Notes: generated from the sequence alone by a model not told the origin. A DNA stretch of 64,000 nt from Halobacillus shinanisalinarum (GCF_022919835.1 NZ_CP095074.1:2170001-2234000), one strand, 5' to 3'; positions 26,163 to 35,435 are shown, numbered from the stretch's first letter. Numbers and translations: made by a program.

Positions 26163-26825
26163 TTATTGTCTGCGTATTTTTTTTGATAGAATATTTCCGA
26201 AGGTTTGGACCACCTGGACAATGACGACGAGAAGCAATACAGTTATGACCATAATGTCCGTCTCAAAGCGCTGGTACCCATAGGCTATTGCCAGATCGCC
26301 TAGACCTCCCCCTCCGACAAAACCGGCCATAGCAGAGGCACCCACTAAACCAATCGTAGCAATGGTTAAGTTTAAAACGATTGAACTTAATGCTTCAGGT
26401 AAATAAACACGAAAGACGATTTGCCATGGGGACGCACCCATCGCTTCAGCCGCTTCGATTACACCTGGTTTCACTTCAAGTAAACTGCTTTCAACAAGTC
26501 TGGCAATAAATGGACCCGAGAAGAAAACGAGTGGAACAACCGCAGCTGCTGTCCCGATTGAGGTGCCAACAAGAAATCTCGTAATTGGCAAAATAGCTAC
26601 GAGCAAAATGATAAATGGGATCGAACGGAAAAAGTTAACGACAGCATTTAACCCGTTGAAGAAAGGGCTATTTTGAATTAGTCCACCTTTTCTTGTAACA
26701 ACAAGGGCAATCCCTAATGGCACCCCGATTAACGTTGCCGCAAGCAGTGAAATACCCACCATCAGTAACGTCTCATTGGTTGCTTCCAAAATTCTCGGCC
26801 AAAATTCCGCTAAATTAACCTGCAT
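26163..26825 (-). CDS. metI: Methionine ABC transporter permease
   Basis: 220-aa MetI permease with five or six helices and the ABC coupling motif EAAEAMGASPWQIVFRVYLPEAL. Also typical are FFRSIPFIILLVAILP and the Gly-rich MAGFVGGGGLGDLAIAYGYQRF. It overlaps the metN end by 11 bp and precedes metQ by 16 bp. Confidence 0.94.
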   Translation of the reverse strand: MQVNLAEFWPRILEATNETLLMVGISLLAATLIGVPLGIALVVTRKGGLIQNSPFFNGLNAVVNFFRSIPFIILLVAILPITRFLVGTSIGTAAAVVPLVFFSGPFIARLVESSLLEVKPGVIEAAEAMGASPWQIVFRVYLPEALSSIVLNLTIATIGLVGASAMAGFVGGGGLGDLAIAYGYQRFETDIMVITVLLLVVIVQVVQTFGNILSKKIRRQ

Positions 26826-27843
26826 GTGCTACCACCTCCTGTATAGCTACAATGTGTTGAATATAATCAATTGCTTTTATAATTTCTTTATCATCACCCT
26901 GCAGCTCAACAACTAAATGACCAAATGGAATCCCCTGAAGTTCGGTAATTTGCCCAAATAAGACATTCACTTCCACCTCATAATTCTTCGACACCTGTGA
27001 TAGGACGGGCTGCCCAGCGCTCTCTTCTATAAAAGTGATCCTGTAAATGTGACGATTTCCCCCTCGTTTACTGATACCTTCAAGAATAGATGGGGGGATT
27101 TCATTTTCCATTACCGTACGGACAAAGTTTTGCGTTGTTACATGCTGCGGATTAGAGAACAGTTCAAAAATCGAACCTTTCTCTATTACTCTCCCATTTT
27201 CCATTACAGCAATACGGTCACAAATTTCCCGTACAACATTCATCTCGTGCGTGATCATAAGAATCGTAATCTTGTACTCATCACGTACTTTTTTCAGCAG
27301 ATTTAAAATCGATTTTGTTGTCTCTGGATCTAGTGCTGACGTTGCTTCATCACAGAGTAAAATGTCTGGTGATGTAGCCAACGCGCGAGCAATCCCCACC
27401 CGTTGCTTTTGTCCCCCGGATAATTCATCAGGATATTGATTCGCTTTCTCAGCAATCCCTACAAATTCTAATATTTCCTCAACCCTTTTATTGATTTCAC
27501 TTTTAGGTACTCCAGAAATCGACAAGGGAAAAGCGACATTATGTAGTACGGTCTTGGAATCTAGTAAATTAAAGTGCTGAAATATCATCCCGATTCTCTT
27601 GCGTACTTTTCTCAAGTCAGGATTTGTCAATTGTGATAAATCTTCTCCGCCAACAAGCACCCTCCCCTGCGTTGGTTTTTCTAATAAATTCACTAAACGT
27701 ACTAGCGTGCTCTTACCCGCGCCACTAAATCCAATGACACCAAAGATCTCCCCTTTCTCTATATTTAAGTCAACACGATCAACAGCCCGAAGATCTTCAC
27801 CATTGTGCTGATACACCTTAGACACACCTTCAAATTCAATCAT
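26815..27843 (-). CDS. metN: Methionine ABC transporter ATP-binding protein
   Basis: 342 aa. Walker A GFSGAGKST, signature LSGGQKQR, Walker B ILLCDEATSALD, H-loop ITHEMNV, then the C-terminal NIL/ACT-like domain (about 265-340) that binds methionine and gives trans-inhibition. The ATG at 27843 has AAAGGGGATG upstream; the longer open frame to 27993 is inside the riboswitch leader. First gene of metN-metI-metQ-M20. Confidence 0.95.
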   Translation of the reverse strand: MIEFEGVSKVYQHNGEDLRAVDRVDLNIEKGEIFGVIGFSGAGKSTLVRLVNLLEKPTQGRVLVGGEDLSQLTNPDLRKVRKRIGMIFQHFNLLDSKTVLHNVAFPLSISGVPKSEINKRVEEILEFVGIAEKANQYPDELSGGQKQRVGIARALATSPDILLCDEATSALDPETTKSILNLLKKVRDEYKITILMITHEMNVVREICDRIAVMENGRVIEKGSIFELFSNPQHVTTQNFVRTVMENEIPPSILEGISKRGGNRHIYRITFIEESAGQPVLSQVSKNYEVEVNVLFGQITELQGIPFGHLVVELQGDDKEIIKAIDYIQHIVAIQEVVAHAG

Positions 27844-27861
27844 CCGTTCATCCCCTTTCGA

Positions 27862-27903
27862 ATAAAAAAAGCCCCTCTTCCTAAAAACAAGAAGAGGGGC
27901 TTT
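27862..27903 (-). terminator. SAM riboswitch terminator before metN
   Basis: Minus strand: AAGCCCCTCTTC, loop, GAAGAGGGGCTT then TTTTT. A 12-bp stem with a strong T tract between the SAM aptamer and metN. Confidence 0.93.
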
Positions 27904-27929
27904 CACTAAAAACATATTAGAAAACCGGC

Positions 27930-28047
27930 TCTCCTCATCTTTCAAGTGCGTTCGCACCTGCTGGAGTTGGCACAGTTTCCAATGAGTCATCATTAGTCCC
28001 GCTGCCGAGGTATCAAAGGGCCAGTCCCTCCACCTCTCTGGATAAGA
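27930..28047 (-). ncRNA. SAM-I (S-box) riboswitch
   Basis: Minus strand carries the conserved order CTTATCCAGAGAGGTGGAGG, GACTGGCCC, then CGGCAGCGGG, GTGCCAACTCCAGCAG and AAAGATGAGGAGAG. This is the S-box aptamer. High SAM should favour the terminator at 27862-27903 and switch off methionine uptake. Confidence 0.95.
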
Positions 28048-28194
28048 AGATAAAGCTTATTCTATTTTAAATTGATGTAGCTAATGATAATACAAGATCT
28101 TGGCTCTGTCAATTTAATTTACTGAATTTTATAATTCCATTTGATTGGCCTGTAAGTCCAAGTATTTTTCTAACATGACTTCTCTAACTAGCAC

Positions 28195-28230
28195 AAAAAC
28201 CCCTCCCCACTTAAGTGGGGAGGGGTTTTC
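28195..28230 (-). terminator. Terminator of the LTA synthase gene
   Basis: AAAACCCCTCCCCACTT pairs with AAGTGGGGAGGGGTTTT; on the minus strand the second arm ends in TTTTTG. It starts 4 bp after the stop at 28234. Confidence 0.92.
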
Positions 28231-28233
28231 AAT

Positions 28234-30147
28234 TTACTCTTCCTGCTTTTGTTTATTCGTTTCACCCATTGGTTCTACGAGTTTTGTCTCATCAAGATAG
28301 CGGAGAAGATCCCCATAAATCACTGAGTCAGACATCGTTAGTTCTTCTTTTGCTTGTTTAAATCCAGGGTCACAAAGCTCTGCTTCTATTTCTTCGCCTG
28401 TTTGCCTGTCATAACAGGCACCTTGAATCCCTACATATTTTTCATTTGCAAAGTCTCCATCACGAGTAACCATTAGCTGGCGACGATCTTCATTTAATAA
28501 ATCATGACCAAATTGAATTGGATTATTACCTTCAATTCCGAGCATGTTCATTAATGTAGGGCGGAGATCAATCTGACCACCGACTGTGTGGTTGACTTGT
28601 GGTTCTAGCCCCTTACCATAAAACAACAATGGTACACGCTGCAGTTGAAATTGTTCAAATTCATTAATGTCTTTCCCTAGATACTCACCCATTGCTTCCT
28701 GATGGTTCTCTGAAATTCCGAAATGATCTCCATAAATCATTAGAATTGTATCATCATAGAGATCAGATTTCTTAAATTTTTCTACAAACTGTTTCAATAC
28801 TTCATCTTGATAGCGGATGGTTTGAAAATATCGATTTAAGGTACCACTTGATGTGTTTCCTTCTTCGATATATTTCTTATCTTCCGGCAATGTAAATGGG
28901 TGGTGGTTTGTTAACGTGATCATCCTATTATAGAATGGTTGCTCCATTTCCTTCATTTTATCCAACGATTGAGCAAAGAAATGCTCGTCTAATAATCCCC
29001 ATCCATAGGAATTCTCTTCAGTAACATTATAATCTTCTTTTGAATAATACTTATCAATTCCTAGTGAATCATACATCACGTTTCTATTCCAGAAAGTCTT
29101 ATCATTAGCGTGCATAACACCTGTAGTGTAACCATTTTGACCTAACACTTCCGGCATTGCCTCATACTCATTACTTGAATGTGTAAAGAAGACAGCACCA
29201 CGGTTCGTTGGATACATGGAGTTTGCAAGGAGAAACTCTGAGTCTGATGTACGGCCTTGTTTAACTTGATGGTAGAAGTTATCAAAATAAATCCCTTCTT
29301 CCTTCAAATCATTAAAGTATGGTGTAAGCTCTTCTCCATGTAATTTATTATCAACAACAAATGTTTGAGTACTTTCTAGTGAGATAGCTATTACATTTTT
29401 ACCTTTCGCTACACCAGCATATTCGGCATTTAAAGGTGTATTCTTTTCATTTAGATAGTTAATAACAGGGACAAGTTCGTTACTGTCCGCTAAAGTCTTC
29501 TTCATTTCTGTCTTGCCTTGCAATACAGCATCATATACATGGTAGTTTATAAGACCGATATATTTAACAAGCATATTACGGTCGAACGTACGTTCAAGCA
29601 GATCTGTACGCTCTGTTTCAGCCCATGCCAAGTTTGCAAGGAAAAGTGGAATCGCAACAAAAGCCAATACCAAACCTTCTCTTCGTTTGGGTAAAAACAA
29701 TCGCAGACGCTCTGCTTTTAAATAGAATAATAGAAAAGCTGCCACAAGTACATCAATAAAAAGAAAAGCATCTGTCGGCGCTAAAATATTAGTAATACTA
29801 CTACCCATTCCAGCTAAGTTGGCAACTTGTTCAAGCATAGGAATTGTAATGAAATCACTATATTCACGGTAAAAAAGAATATTTACATATAAAATCAATG
29901 ACCCAAGAATATACGAAACGAGCATACCTTTGCGTCCAGCTAATAAGATACCCAATCCAAAGATGAGCAGTATACTACTCAGAGGATTAAAAGCCAAAAT
30001 GAAGCCCTCATTCGTATTTTCAACATTTAATTCAAAAATGTTAAACTGAATGTAAGTCATTTTGAGCCAAAACATCCCGATAACCAGTGCGTAGACTAAT
30101 ATTTTTAACATTGTGTTTTTATTTAAATAATTTTCTTTCTTAAACAT
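28234..30147 (-). CDS. ltaS: Lipoteichoic acid synthase family protein
   Basis: 637 aa. Five N-terminal membrane helices (to about residue 175), then an extracellular sulfatase-fold domain. Catalytic features: AISLEST (metal Glu), QGRTSDSEFLLANSMYP (nucleophile Thr), MHANDKTFWNR, LTNHHPFTLP and the metal pair in IYGDHFGIS. It polymerises glycerol phosphate from phosphatidylglycerol onto a glycolipid anchor. LANLAWAETER after helix 5 holds an AXA signal-peptidase site, as in processed LtaS. Bacillaceae carry several paralogues, so the exact member (LtaS, YfnI, YqgS, YvgJ type) is unresolved. Confidence 0.92.
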   Translation of the reverse strand: MFKKENYLNKNTMLKILVYALVIGMFWLKMTYIQFNIFELNVENTNEGFILAFNPLSSILLIFGLGILLAGRKGMLVSYILGSLILYVNILFYREYSDFITIPMLEQVANLAGMGSSITNILAPTDAFLFIDVLVAAFLLFYLKAERLRLFLPKRREGLVLAFVAIPLFLANLAWAETERTDLLERTFDRNMLVKYIGLINYHVYDAVLQGKTEMKKTLADSNELVPVINYLNEKNTPLNAEYAGVAKGKNVIAISLESTQTFVVDNKLHGEELTPYFNDLKEEGIYFDNFYHQVKQGRTSDSEFLLANSMYPTNRGAVFFTHSSNEYEAMPEVLGQNGYTTGVMHANDKTFWNRNVMYDSLGIDKYYSKEDYNVTEENSYGWGLLDEHFFAQSLDKMKEMEQPFYNRMITLTNHHPFTLPEDKKYIEEGNTSSGTLNRYFQTIRYQDEVLKQFVEKFKKSDLYDDTILMIYGDHFGISENHQEAMGEYLGKDINEFEQFQLQRVPLLFYGKGLEPQVNHTVGGQIDLRPTLMNMLGIEGNNPIQFGHDLLNEDRRQLMVTRDGDFANEKYVGIQGACYDRQTGEEIEAELCDPGFKQAKEELTMSDSVIYGDLLRYLDETKLVEPMGETNKQKQEE

Positions 30148-30398
30148 TAGAAAACCTCCGTTAAAATTACACTTACCTATTTTACATTATTTTTACTCTT
30201 TTTTGAACCAAAAACACACTCTTTTAAAGAAATGAAATAATTGTAACGGTTTAAACGACTGTCTGTTACATTAAATTAGTCCTAAACTACTACAGAAAAT
30301 ATCCTCATGTATTATAGACGTTTTTCATTGACGGTTGGTTACAAGAATACTAACTTTAATTGTGAAGGAGTAAGTATTCTATTAGGAGGGGACCCAAT

Positions 30399-30854
30399 AT
30401 GAGTAAAAGCGCACAATTCATTGATTACTTTTTATCACATCGTGAAATAACAAAAGAATTAGCTGCAAAGATTGATCCTAAACATTATACGTACAAACCA
30501 ACACCTACATCTATGGAAGCCCAGAAGCTCGTCAATCATATCATCGAATCAACGTACACTTTTGTAAGACTAGCAAACAAACAAGACACCGAGAAGCTTC
30601 TTGATGAAAATGATTCCACTGATTTAACTGAAAAGGTAAACACATATACGGAAGCCACCGTTAAGTTGCTCAGTGCGTTATCTGATGATGATTTTGAACA
30701 AGTAATTGATGTAAGTCAAATTCTTGGGAAAAAGGTTCCTGCAAGTCAACTTCTAAACATGGCAATAGATCACGAAATTAACCATAAAGGCAATCTTTTT
30801 GTCTATCTCCGGGAAATGGGGCATACCAACCTTCCTATGTATGTGAAAGTTTAA
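30399..30854 (+). CDS. DinB family protein
   Basis: 151-aa DinB-like four-helix bundle with possible metal ligands in LVNHIIEST and DHEINHKGNLFVYLREMG. The second motif (H-x3-H-K-G) is the usual DinB signature. Ribosome site TAGGAGGGGA. Members are metal-dependent and may act as bacillithiol or thiol transferases; no specific function can be given. Not closely similar to the DinB gene at 829-1286. Confidence 0.88.
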   Translation: MSKSAQFIDYFLSHREITKELAAKIDPKHYTYKPTPTSMEAQKLVNHIIESTYTFVRLANKQDTEKLLDENDSTDLTEKVNTYTEATVKLLSALSDDDFEQVIDVSQILGKKVPASQLLNMAIDHEINHKGNLFVYLREMGHTNLPMYVKV

Positions 30855-30857
30855 TCA

Positions 30858-30892
30858 TAAGAGGGCCGTCTATGTAAGGCGGTCCTTCTTAT
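30858..30892 (+). terminator. Probable terminator after the DinB gene
   Basis: GAGGGCCGTC and GGCGGTCCTTC pair (with G-U) around a short loop, followed by TTATTTC. Confidence 0.55.
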
Positions 30893-31017
30893 TTCTATAT
30901 TCATCTTCCATTTAATAAAGAACCTTCTTTTTTCAGCTGTAAATTTACACCCCACATCTAACAGATAAACACCATCCATACCATAATATGAATTAGCTAC
31001 CCTTTTTGCAGACCTTT

Positions 31018-31047
31018 GTGTTAACTTATTAATATAAAGGTTAACGA
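31018..31047 (+). promoter_or_regulatory. BirA-like biotin operator upstream of bioY
   Basis: TGTTAACT, 12 intervening bases, GGTTAACG: two GTTAAC cores separated by 14 bp. The Bacillus BirA operator is TTGTTAACC-N13-GGTTAACAA, one base longer in spacing. It lies just before the bioY ribosome site, so biotinyl-AMP-bound BirA should repress the gene. Confidence 0.7.
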
Positions 31048-31060
31048 AAGGGGTCCAATT

Positions 31061-31630
31061 ATGAATGAACAAAGTAAAAAACTAAGACTCACTCTGAATT
31101 GCGCTATTTTTGCGGCGGTCACAGCGATTATGGCACAAGTCGAAGTTCCTTTGCCTCTTGTCCCTATAAGCGGTCAAACCTTAGCTGTAGGAATTACAGC
31201 TACTATTCTTGGAAGCCGCCAAGGTGCTGTAGCGATGGTTTGCTATGCAGCTATAGGGACAGCTGGGCTTCCAGTATTTGCAGGATTGAGCGGTGGCCCT
31301 CAAATATTAGCAGGGCCAACTGGCGGGTACATCATTGGTTTTATTGCGGCAGCCTTTTTTACCGGACTTATATTAGAAAAAACAAGATACACTATCCCTA
31401 TGGCAATGATCGCTAATACTGCAGGCATGATTATCACACTAATGTTTGGCACGATTCAATTGAAATTTATAGTAGATTTAGGATGGAAGGAAGCACTTGC
31501 GTCAGGTGTTTACCCATTTGTATTTGTAGGATTGATCAAAGCATTTCTGGCAAGTTGGATTGGAATAACTGTAAGAAAACAGCTGATTCAAGCAAGCCTA
31601 ATAACTGAGACATATAAAAAAACAGCTTAA
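31061..31630 (+). CDS. bioY: Biotin ECF transporter S component BioY
   Basis: 189 aa, six membrane helices. Typical BioY motifs: VPLPLVPISGQTLAVGITATILGSR, YAAIGTAGLPVFAGLSGG, LAGPTGGYIIGF. High-affinity biotin capture, powered by a shared ECF module that is not in this window. Ribosome site AAAGGGG; a terminator follows at 31636. Confidence 0.95.
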   Translation: MNEQSKKLRLTLNCAIFAAVTAIMAQVEVPLPLVPISGQTLAVGITATILGSRQGAVAMVCYAAIGTAGLPVFAGLSGGPQILAGPTGGYIIGFIAAAFFTGLILEKTRYTIPMAMIANTAGMIITLMFGTIQLKFIVDLGWKEALASGVYPFVFVGLIKAFLASWIGITVRKQLIQASLITETYKKTA

Positions 31631-31635
31631 TACAT

Positions 31636-31664
31636 AACCTGACCATTTATGGGTCAGGTTTTTC
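31636..31664 (+). terminator. Terminator of bioY
   Basis: AACCTGACC and GGTCAGGTT, 9-bp stem, followed by TTTTC. Confidence 0.85.
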
Positions 31665-31753
31665 AATGCACTTTAATTGTAAAAAGGAAGTAATATATCT
31701 GTTATAATAAAGACAAAATTCGACTTTATTATTATAAAAAGGACCGTGATATC

Positions 31754-32890
31754 ATGCGTTTTTATCCTTTAATCCTATTCTTATTGATAAGCATCTTTGC
31801 GACTGCTTGTGAGGGTACAAGTTCTCCTTCTGAAAAAGCAAGGTTATCTCCTTCCTCCCAGTCTTCGCTTGAACAAAAAGACACCTTTGAGCTGCCCTCA
31901 GAAATTAGTGTCTCAGCTATTGGTGACGTGCTTATCCATGACCGTGTGTACAATGATGCCAAAACTAGTAACGGCTACGACTTCATGCCCATGCTCAAAC
32001 AAGTCAAACCCTATTTAGAAGATACAACAATTACAATGGCTAACCAGGAAACGATGGTTGGAGGAGAAGAGCTCGGTTTATCTGGGTACCCATCCTTTAA
32101 TACACCTAAAGAAATGGGTGATAACCTCAAGCAACTCGGAGTAGATGTGGTAACACTGGCTAATAATCATAGCCTAGATAAGGGAGCCCGAGGCATTCGT
32201 AGTGCAATCGAGCATTGGGAGACCATCGGGATGATGTACACAGGCGTTTATAAGAGTAAAGAGGATAGCGAAAATATTCGGGTGTACGAAACTAAACAAG
32301 GCATCGACATAGCCTTTTTGAGCTACACCTATGGAACGAACGGCATATCTGTTCCTGAAAGTGAATCTTATCTTGTTAACCTTATCGATAAGAGAGAAAT
32401 GAAACAAGATATCGCACAGGCTAAGGAAATCAGTGATGCTGTCATTTTAAGCCTGCATTTCGGCAAACAATACGAACCAATGCCCAATGAGCGGCAGAAG
32501 AAGCTCGTTCAATTCACAGCTGATCTTGGTGTAGACGTAGTCATCGGACACCATCCACATGTGCTACAGCCAATCGAATGGGTAGAAGGCAAACAAGGCA
32601 ATAAAATGCTTGCTGTTTATTCCCTGGGAAATTTCTTTTCAGGACAGGATGCATTTAAGAAGAGAATTGGTGGCATTATAAAATTCAACATTGTAAAAGA
32701 TCAAAACAACGTACAAGTTAAGGATCCCCGCTTCCTTCTAACCTATGTTACATCATCTGGTGCACATAACTATGAGGTCATTCCAATGCATAAGCTGACC
32801 CCAACGCAGCTTAAAAATTATAAACAAGTTATGGAAGAACAAAAGCAACACCTCTCTCAATGGCTCCCTGAGCTAGCTTTTATAGAATAA
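31754..32890 (+). CDS. CapA family lipoprotein (PgsA-like metallophosphatase fold)
   Basis: 378 aa. Signal peptide with a lipobox around FATAC (Cys19), a Ser-rich linker, then a PGA_cap domain. Metal-site motifs: SAIGDVLIHDRVY, MANQETMVGG, FNTPKEMGDNLKQLGVDVVTLANNHSLDKG and the GHHPHVLQPIEW/YSLGNFF block. The usual LHWG is LHFG here. Related proteins aid polyglutamate or capsule export, or act as lipoprotein phosphatases. There are no pgsB/pgsC genes next to it, so capsule synthesis is not supported by context. Confidence 0.85.
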   Translation: MRFYPLILFLLISIFATACEGTSSPSEKARLSPSSQSSLEQKDTFELPSEISVSAIGDVLIHDRVYNDAKTSNGYDFMPMLKQVKPYLEDTTITMANQETMVGGEELGLSGYPSFNTPKEMGDNLKQLGVDVVTLANNHSLDKGARGIRSAIEHWETIGMMYTGVYKSKEDSENIRVYETKQGIDIAFLSYTYGTNGISVPESESYLVNLIDKREMKQDIAQAKEISDAVILSLHFGKQYEPMPNERQKKLVQFTADLGVDVVIGHHPHVLQPIEWVEGKQGNKMLAVYSLGNFFSGQDAFKKRIGGIIKFNIVKDQNNVQVKDPRFLLTYVTSSGAHNYEVIPMHKLTPTQLKNYKQVMEEQKQHLSQWLPELAFIE

Positions 32891-33037
32891 GGACAAGCAA
32901 AGATACTTGAAATAATGCTTAATTCAACTATCTTTGTTACTTTAAGTAATGAGGTTGTTTTTTATTATTAAGGCAATAAATATCATTTAATAACTTGCAG
33001 GCTAATGATATAATGAGGGTAATGGGAGTGATGAGAC

Positions 33038-33370
33038 ATGAACAAATCGATATGTCCTCGTTTTGAAAAAGCAATTGGCCTCCTAAGTCAACGCTGGACA
33101 GGTTTAATCATCTACCAGCTTTTAGAAGGTAAACAACGCTTTTGTACAATAGAATCCTCTATTGGTATTAGCGGAAAAGTACTTTCAGACCGATTAAAAG
33201 ACATGGAGAAAAGTGGATTAGTAAAGCGAGACGTGTTTCCCGAAACCCCAGTCCGCATTGAATATTCTTTAACTGAAAAAGGCTTGTCTTTAAAACCAAT
33301 TATGGATGACATCGAGAAATGGGCTCATGATTGGGTTGACCTTGAAGAAAATAAACCCGTAACTAAATAG
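33038..33370 (+). CDS. HxlR family transcriptional regulator
   Basis: 110-aa winged-helix protein: CPRFEKAIGLLSQRWTGLII, LEGKQRFCTIES, SGKVLSDRLKDMEKSGLVKR and VRIEYSLTEKG, the characteristic HxlR order. A single Cys near the N-terminus (Cys6) is the position used for redox or aldehyde sensing in some members. No clear target next door. Confidence 0.9.
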   Translation: MNKSICPRFEKAIGLLSQRWTGLIIYQLLEGKQRFCTIESSIGISGKVLSDRLKDMEKSGLVKRDVFPETPVRIEYSLTEKGLSLKPIMDDIEKWAHDWVDLEENKPVTK

Positions 33371-33372
33371 CT

Positions 33373-33411
33373 AAGTAAGAGACCTTGCAGGAGTAAGGTC
33401 TCTTACTTATT
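33373..33411 (+). terminator. Terminator of the hxlR-type gene
   Basis: AAGTAAGAGACCTT and AAGGTCTCTTACTT form a 14-bp perfect stem, followed by ATTTATTTT. Confidence 0.85.
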
Positions 33412-33590
33412 TATTTTCCAATATTCAGTAACCCCAGTCTGGTATTGTAAGAAGCTAAAGCTCTTTTGGGAATTATTCAAATTTTATGAATGTGGTGTTG
33501 TATTGCTAAAGTTTCACGAATATAATTAGAGTAGCCCCTTTATTAAAGTTTTTCTCGATATTCTAATAAAATTAGTTTTCAGGAGGTACT

Positions 33591-34077
33591 ATGAAAAAAG
33601 TACTATCACCTTTTATGTTGTTCACCTTATGTACTCTAGCTGCTTGCTCTAATGCAGATTCAAAAGAATTATTCTATCGATGACGCCAAAGAAAATGGCG
33701 ATGTCATAGTAGAACATCAAGTTGACAGTTTTGATCAAATAGTTCAATGTGCTTTAAAACTTCAAAATATTAGTAAGATGCTCAACCTAATAGATGGTGT
33801 TGAACAAAAAAAAGAAGATAGCGTTGACATATCTATATTTCAACCCGATGGAACTCACTATAAAAATACTATTTCCTATGACGGGGAAGTCATAACATTT
33901 GAAAACAATTATGGTGGCTATAAGCAAACTCCCGCTGGAACTTTTGAATGTGAACACATAAGTAAGCGCGGGCCTATTATATATCTAAACGCATGTAAGG
34001 AAAATGATGGAACAAAGCATTCTACAATGATTGGATTTATCGGTACTGAGGAAGCCTATAAACAGGCTCAGCACTAG
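33591..34077 (+). pseudogene. DUF4362-like lipoprotein, frameshifted
   Basis: The ATG at 33591 (after TCAGGAGG) begins a lipoprotein signal peptide, MKKVLSPFMLF ... LAAC (Cys19) SNADSK, which stops at 33683 if read literally. The body of the protein is in the next frame from about 33667: NYSIDDAKENGDVIVEHQ ... GGYKQTPAGTFECEHIS. One base too many in the A4 run 33662-33665 explains the break; removing it gives SNADSK-NYSIDDAKENGDVIV. The body resembles DUF4362 lipoproteins of Bacillales. The ATG at 33652 has no ribosome site. Confidence 0.75.
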
Positions 34078-34082
34078 CTTTT

Positions 34083-34107
34083 AGTCAGCCCAATGGCTGA
34101 CTTTTTT
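34083..34107 (+). terminator. Terminator after the DUF4362-like gene
   Basis: AGTCAGCC and GGCTGACT, 8 bp, with a 4-nt loop and T6. Confidence 0.88.
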
Positions 34108-34124
34108 CTGCTTTAATCCCACTC

Positions 34125-34853
34125 TTATATCAAACGTTCTAGAAGTAAATAAAAACCAGTAAACAACAAGATGATATAAGTAAATACTCTAAACAAACGT
34201 TGACTCACCCGCACGAAAAGCTTTTGACCTACAATTAATCCAATAATCACTAGGGGAAAAGCTAATGCGCTTGACACCCATATAGTTTGACTTGATCCTG
34301 CAAACACAATCTGGACAGCTAAACTTGCTGTGTAGATAAACAAATAAAAGGCCAGAGTAGTTGCTCTTATCTTTTCTTTACTTGCTCCCGTACCTGAAAA
34401 ATAAAGCAGTAAAGGCGGCCCTGGCATACCAATACTCGTCGTCAAAGCTCCGGAAATACCCCCTACGAAAAAATCTCTCTCTTTTGTTTGCTTCACTCGA
34501 AAAGAAAGGATCAATAGAAATGTTAACAGTAAAATAACCAAGCTTACTACTAGCTTCAATTGAGCTGTATTAACATATAAGAATATAATGATTCCTAATA
34601 CTAATCCTGAAAAGCTACCTATGATAAACCTCTTTAATATAGTCATATCTACATCCTGATGGACCTTTCGTATAAGAGCTAATGAAATCACTAATGATAG
34701 TATCAAGTTTATTTGGATCGCTTCTTTTGGTTCAAACAATAATAGTAAAAATGGTGTTGCCATTATTGAAAAACCAAAACCAGTACTCGTTTGCAGAATA
34801 GAGGCAGCCACAATGATAATACTAAAAAGAACAATTGCATCCATTTTATTCAC
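34125..34853 (-). CDS. TSUP family sulfite exporter TauE/SafE-like permease
   Basis: 242 aa with about eight helices and the two TSUP repeats: STGFGFSIMATPFLLLLFEP at the N-terminus and ALTTSIGMPGPPLLLYFSG in the middle. Exports or imports small organic or sulfur anions; substrate unknown. The open frame starts with GTG at 34853; the ATG nine bases later is an alternative, and the ribosome site (GAAGGG) does not decide between them. Confidence 0.88.
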   Translation of the reverse strand: MNKMDAIVLFSIIIVAASILQTSTGFGFSIMATPFLLLLFEPKEAIQINLILSLVISLALIRKVHQDVDMTILKRFIIGSFSGLVLGIIIFLYVNTAQLKLVVSLVILLLTFLLILSFRVKQTKERDFFVGGISGALTTSIGMPGPPLLLYFSGTGASKEKIRATTLAFYLFIYTASLAVQIVFAGSSQTIWVSSALAFPLVIIGLIVGQKLFVRVSQRLFRVFTYIILLFTGFYLLLERLI

Positions 34854-35071
34854 TTACCCTTCTTTTATTTCCATGCAACATTAACTAACAATAGCTACTA
34901 TTCATCTATTAAACATCCTGTAGATACACGTCGATATTTCCCGGGAAATGTCTCCTTTTTCGACTGCTTGCTACTAATTTAGTAGGATTCGTTTGTTTTT
35001 ATAACATTTTGTACTATTTTTTGTATAAGAAGGAAATAATAGCATAAAATAATTTCCTGGAGGTGAAATAT

Positions 35072-35317
35072 ATGCAGCCATATTTATGCCCTAACTGCAA
35101 GACAAACCGTTCCAGATTTAATAAAATCAAACAACTTTCGACCTCAATTAAACTGGATCCCCGGACTGGCGAAGTTTTATCAGAATGTGATAATGGCCAA
35201 TTGGCTTCTTTCCATATGGACTATAGAGGACCTGAATATAAGATCCAATGCGGAGCTTGTGGATTAATTGAAGATGAGAGAACTTTTCTTGCCTTCGCTG
35301 ACCATAATCCATTTTAA
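35072..35317 (+). CDS. Small zinc-ribbon-like protein
   Basis: 81 aa. Two Cys pairs, [11 protein letters not shown] at the N-terminus and [10 protein letters not shown] at the C-terminus, suggest a zinc ribbon. The middle, [20 protein letters not shown], is conserved in small Bacillaceae proteins often labelled DNA alkylation repair without evidence. The ATG at 35072 follows GGAGGTG by 8 bp. Monocistronic with its own terminator. Function unknown. Confidence 0.82.
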   Translation: MQPYLCPNCKTNRSRFNKIKQLSTSIKLDPRTGEVLSECDNGQLASFHMDYRGPEYKIQCGACGLIEDERTFLAFADHNPF

Positions 35318-35319
35318 TA

Positions 35320-35346
35320 GAACTGCTCTATTATAGCAGTTCTTTT
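35320..35346 (+). terminator. Terminator of the zinc-ribbon gene
   Basis: GAACTGCT and AGCAGTTC, 8-bp stem, followed by TTTTATTTT. Confidence 0.85.
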
Positions 35347-35397
35347 ATTTTATATATAACTAAGCCCGCGGATTTGTTAAATGAGTCCATGAATTTG

Positions 35398-35433
35398 AAA
35401 GAGCCAAAAGCTAATGAAGCTTTTGGCTCTTTG
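35398..35433 (-). terminator. Terminator of the parM-parR-like operon
   Basis: AAAGAGCCAAAAGCT and AGCTTTTGGCTCTTT, 15-bp perfect stem, 3 bp past the minus-strand stop at 35436; the minus side ends in TTTCAAATTC. Confidence 0.85.
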
Positions 35434-35435
35434 TA

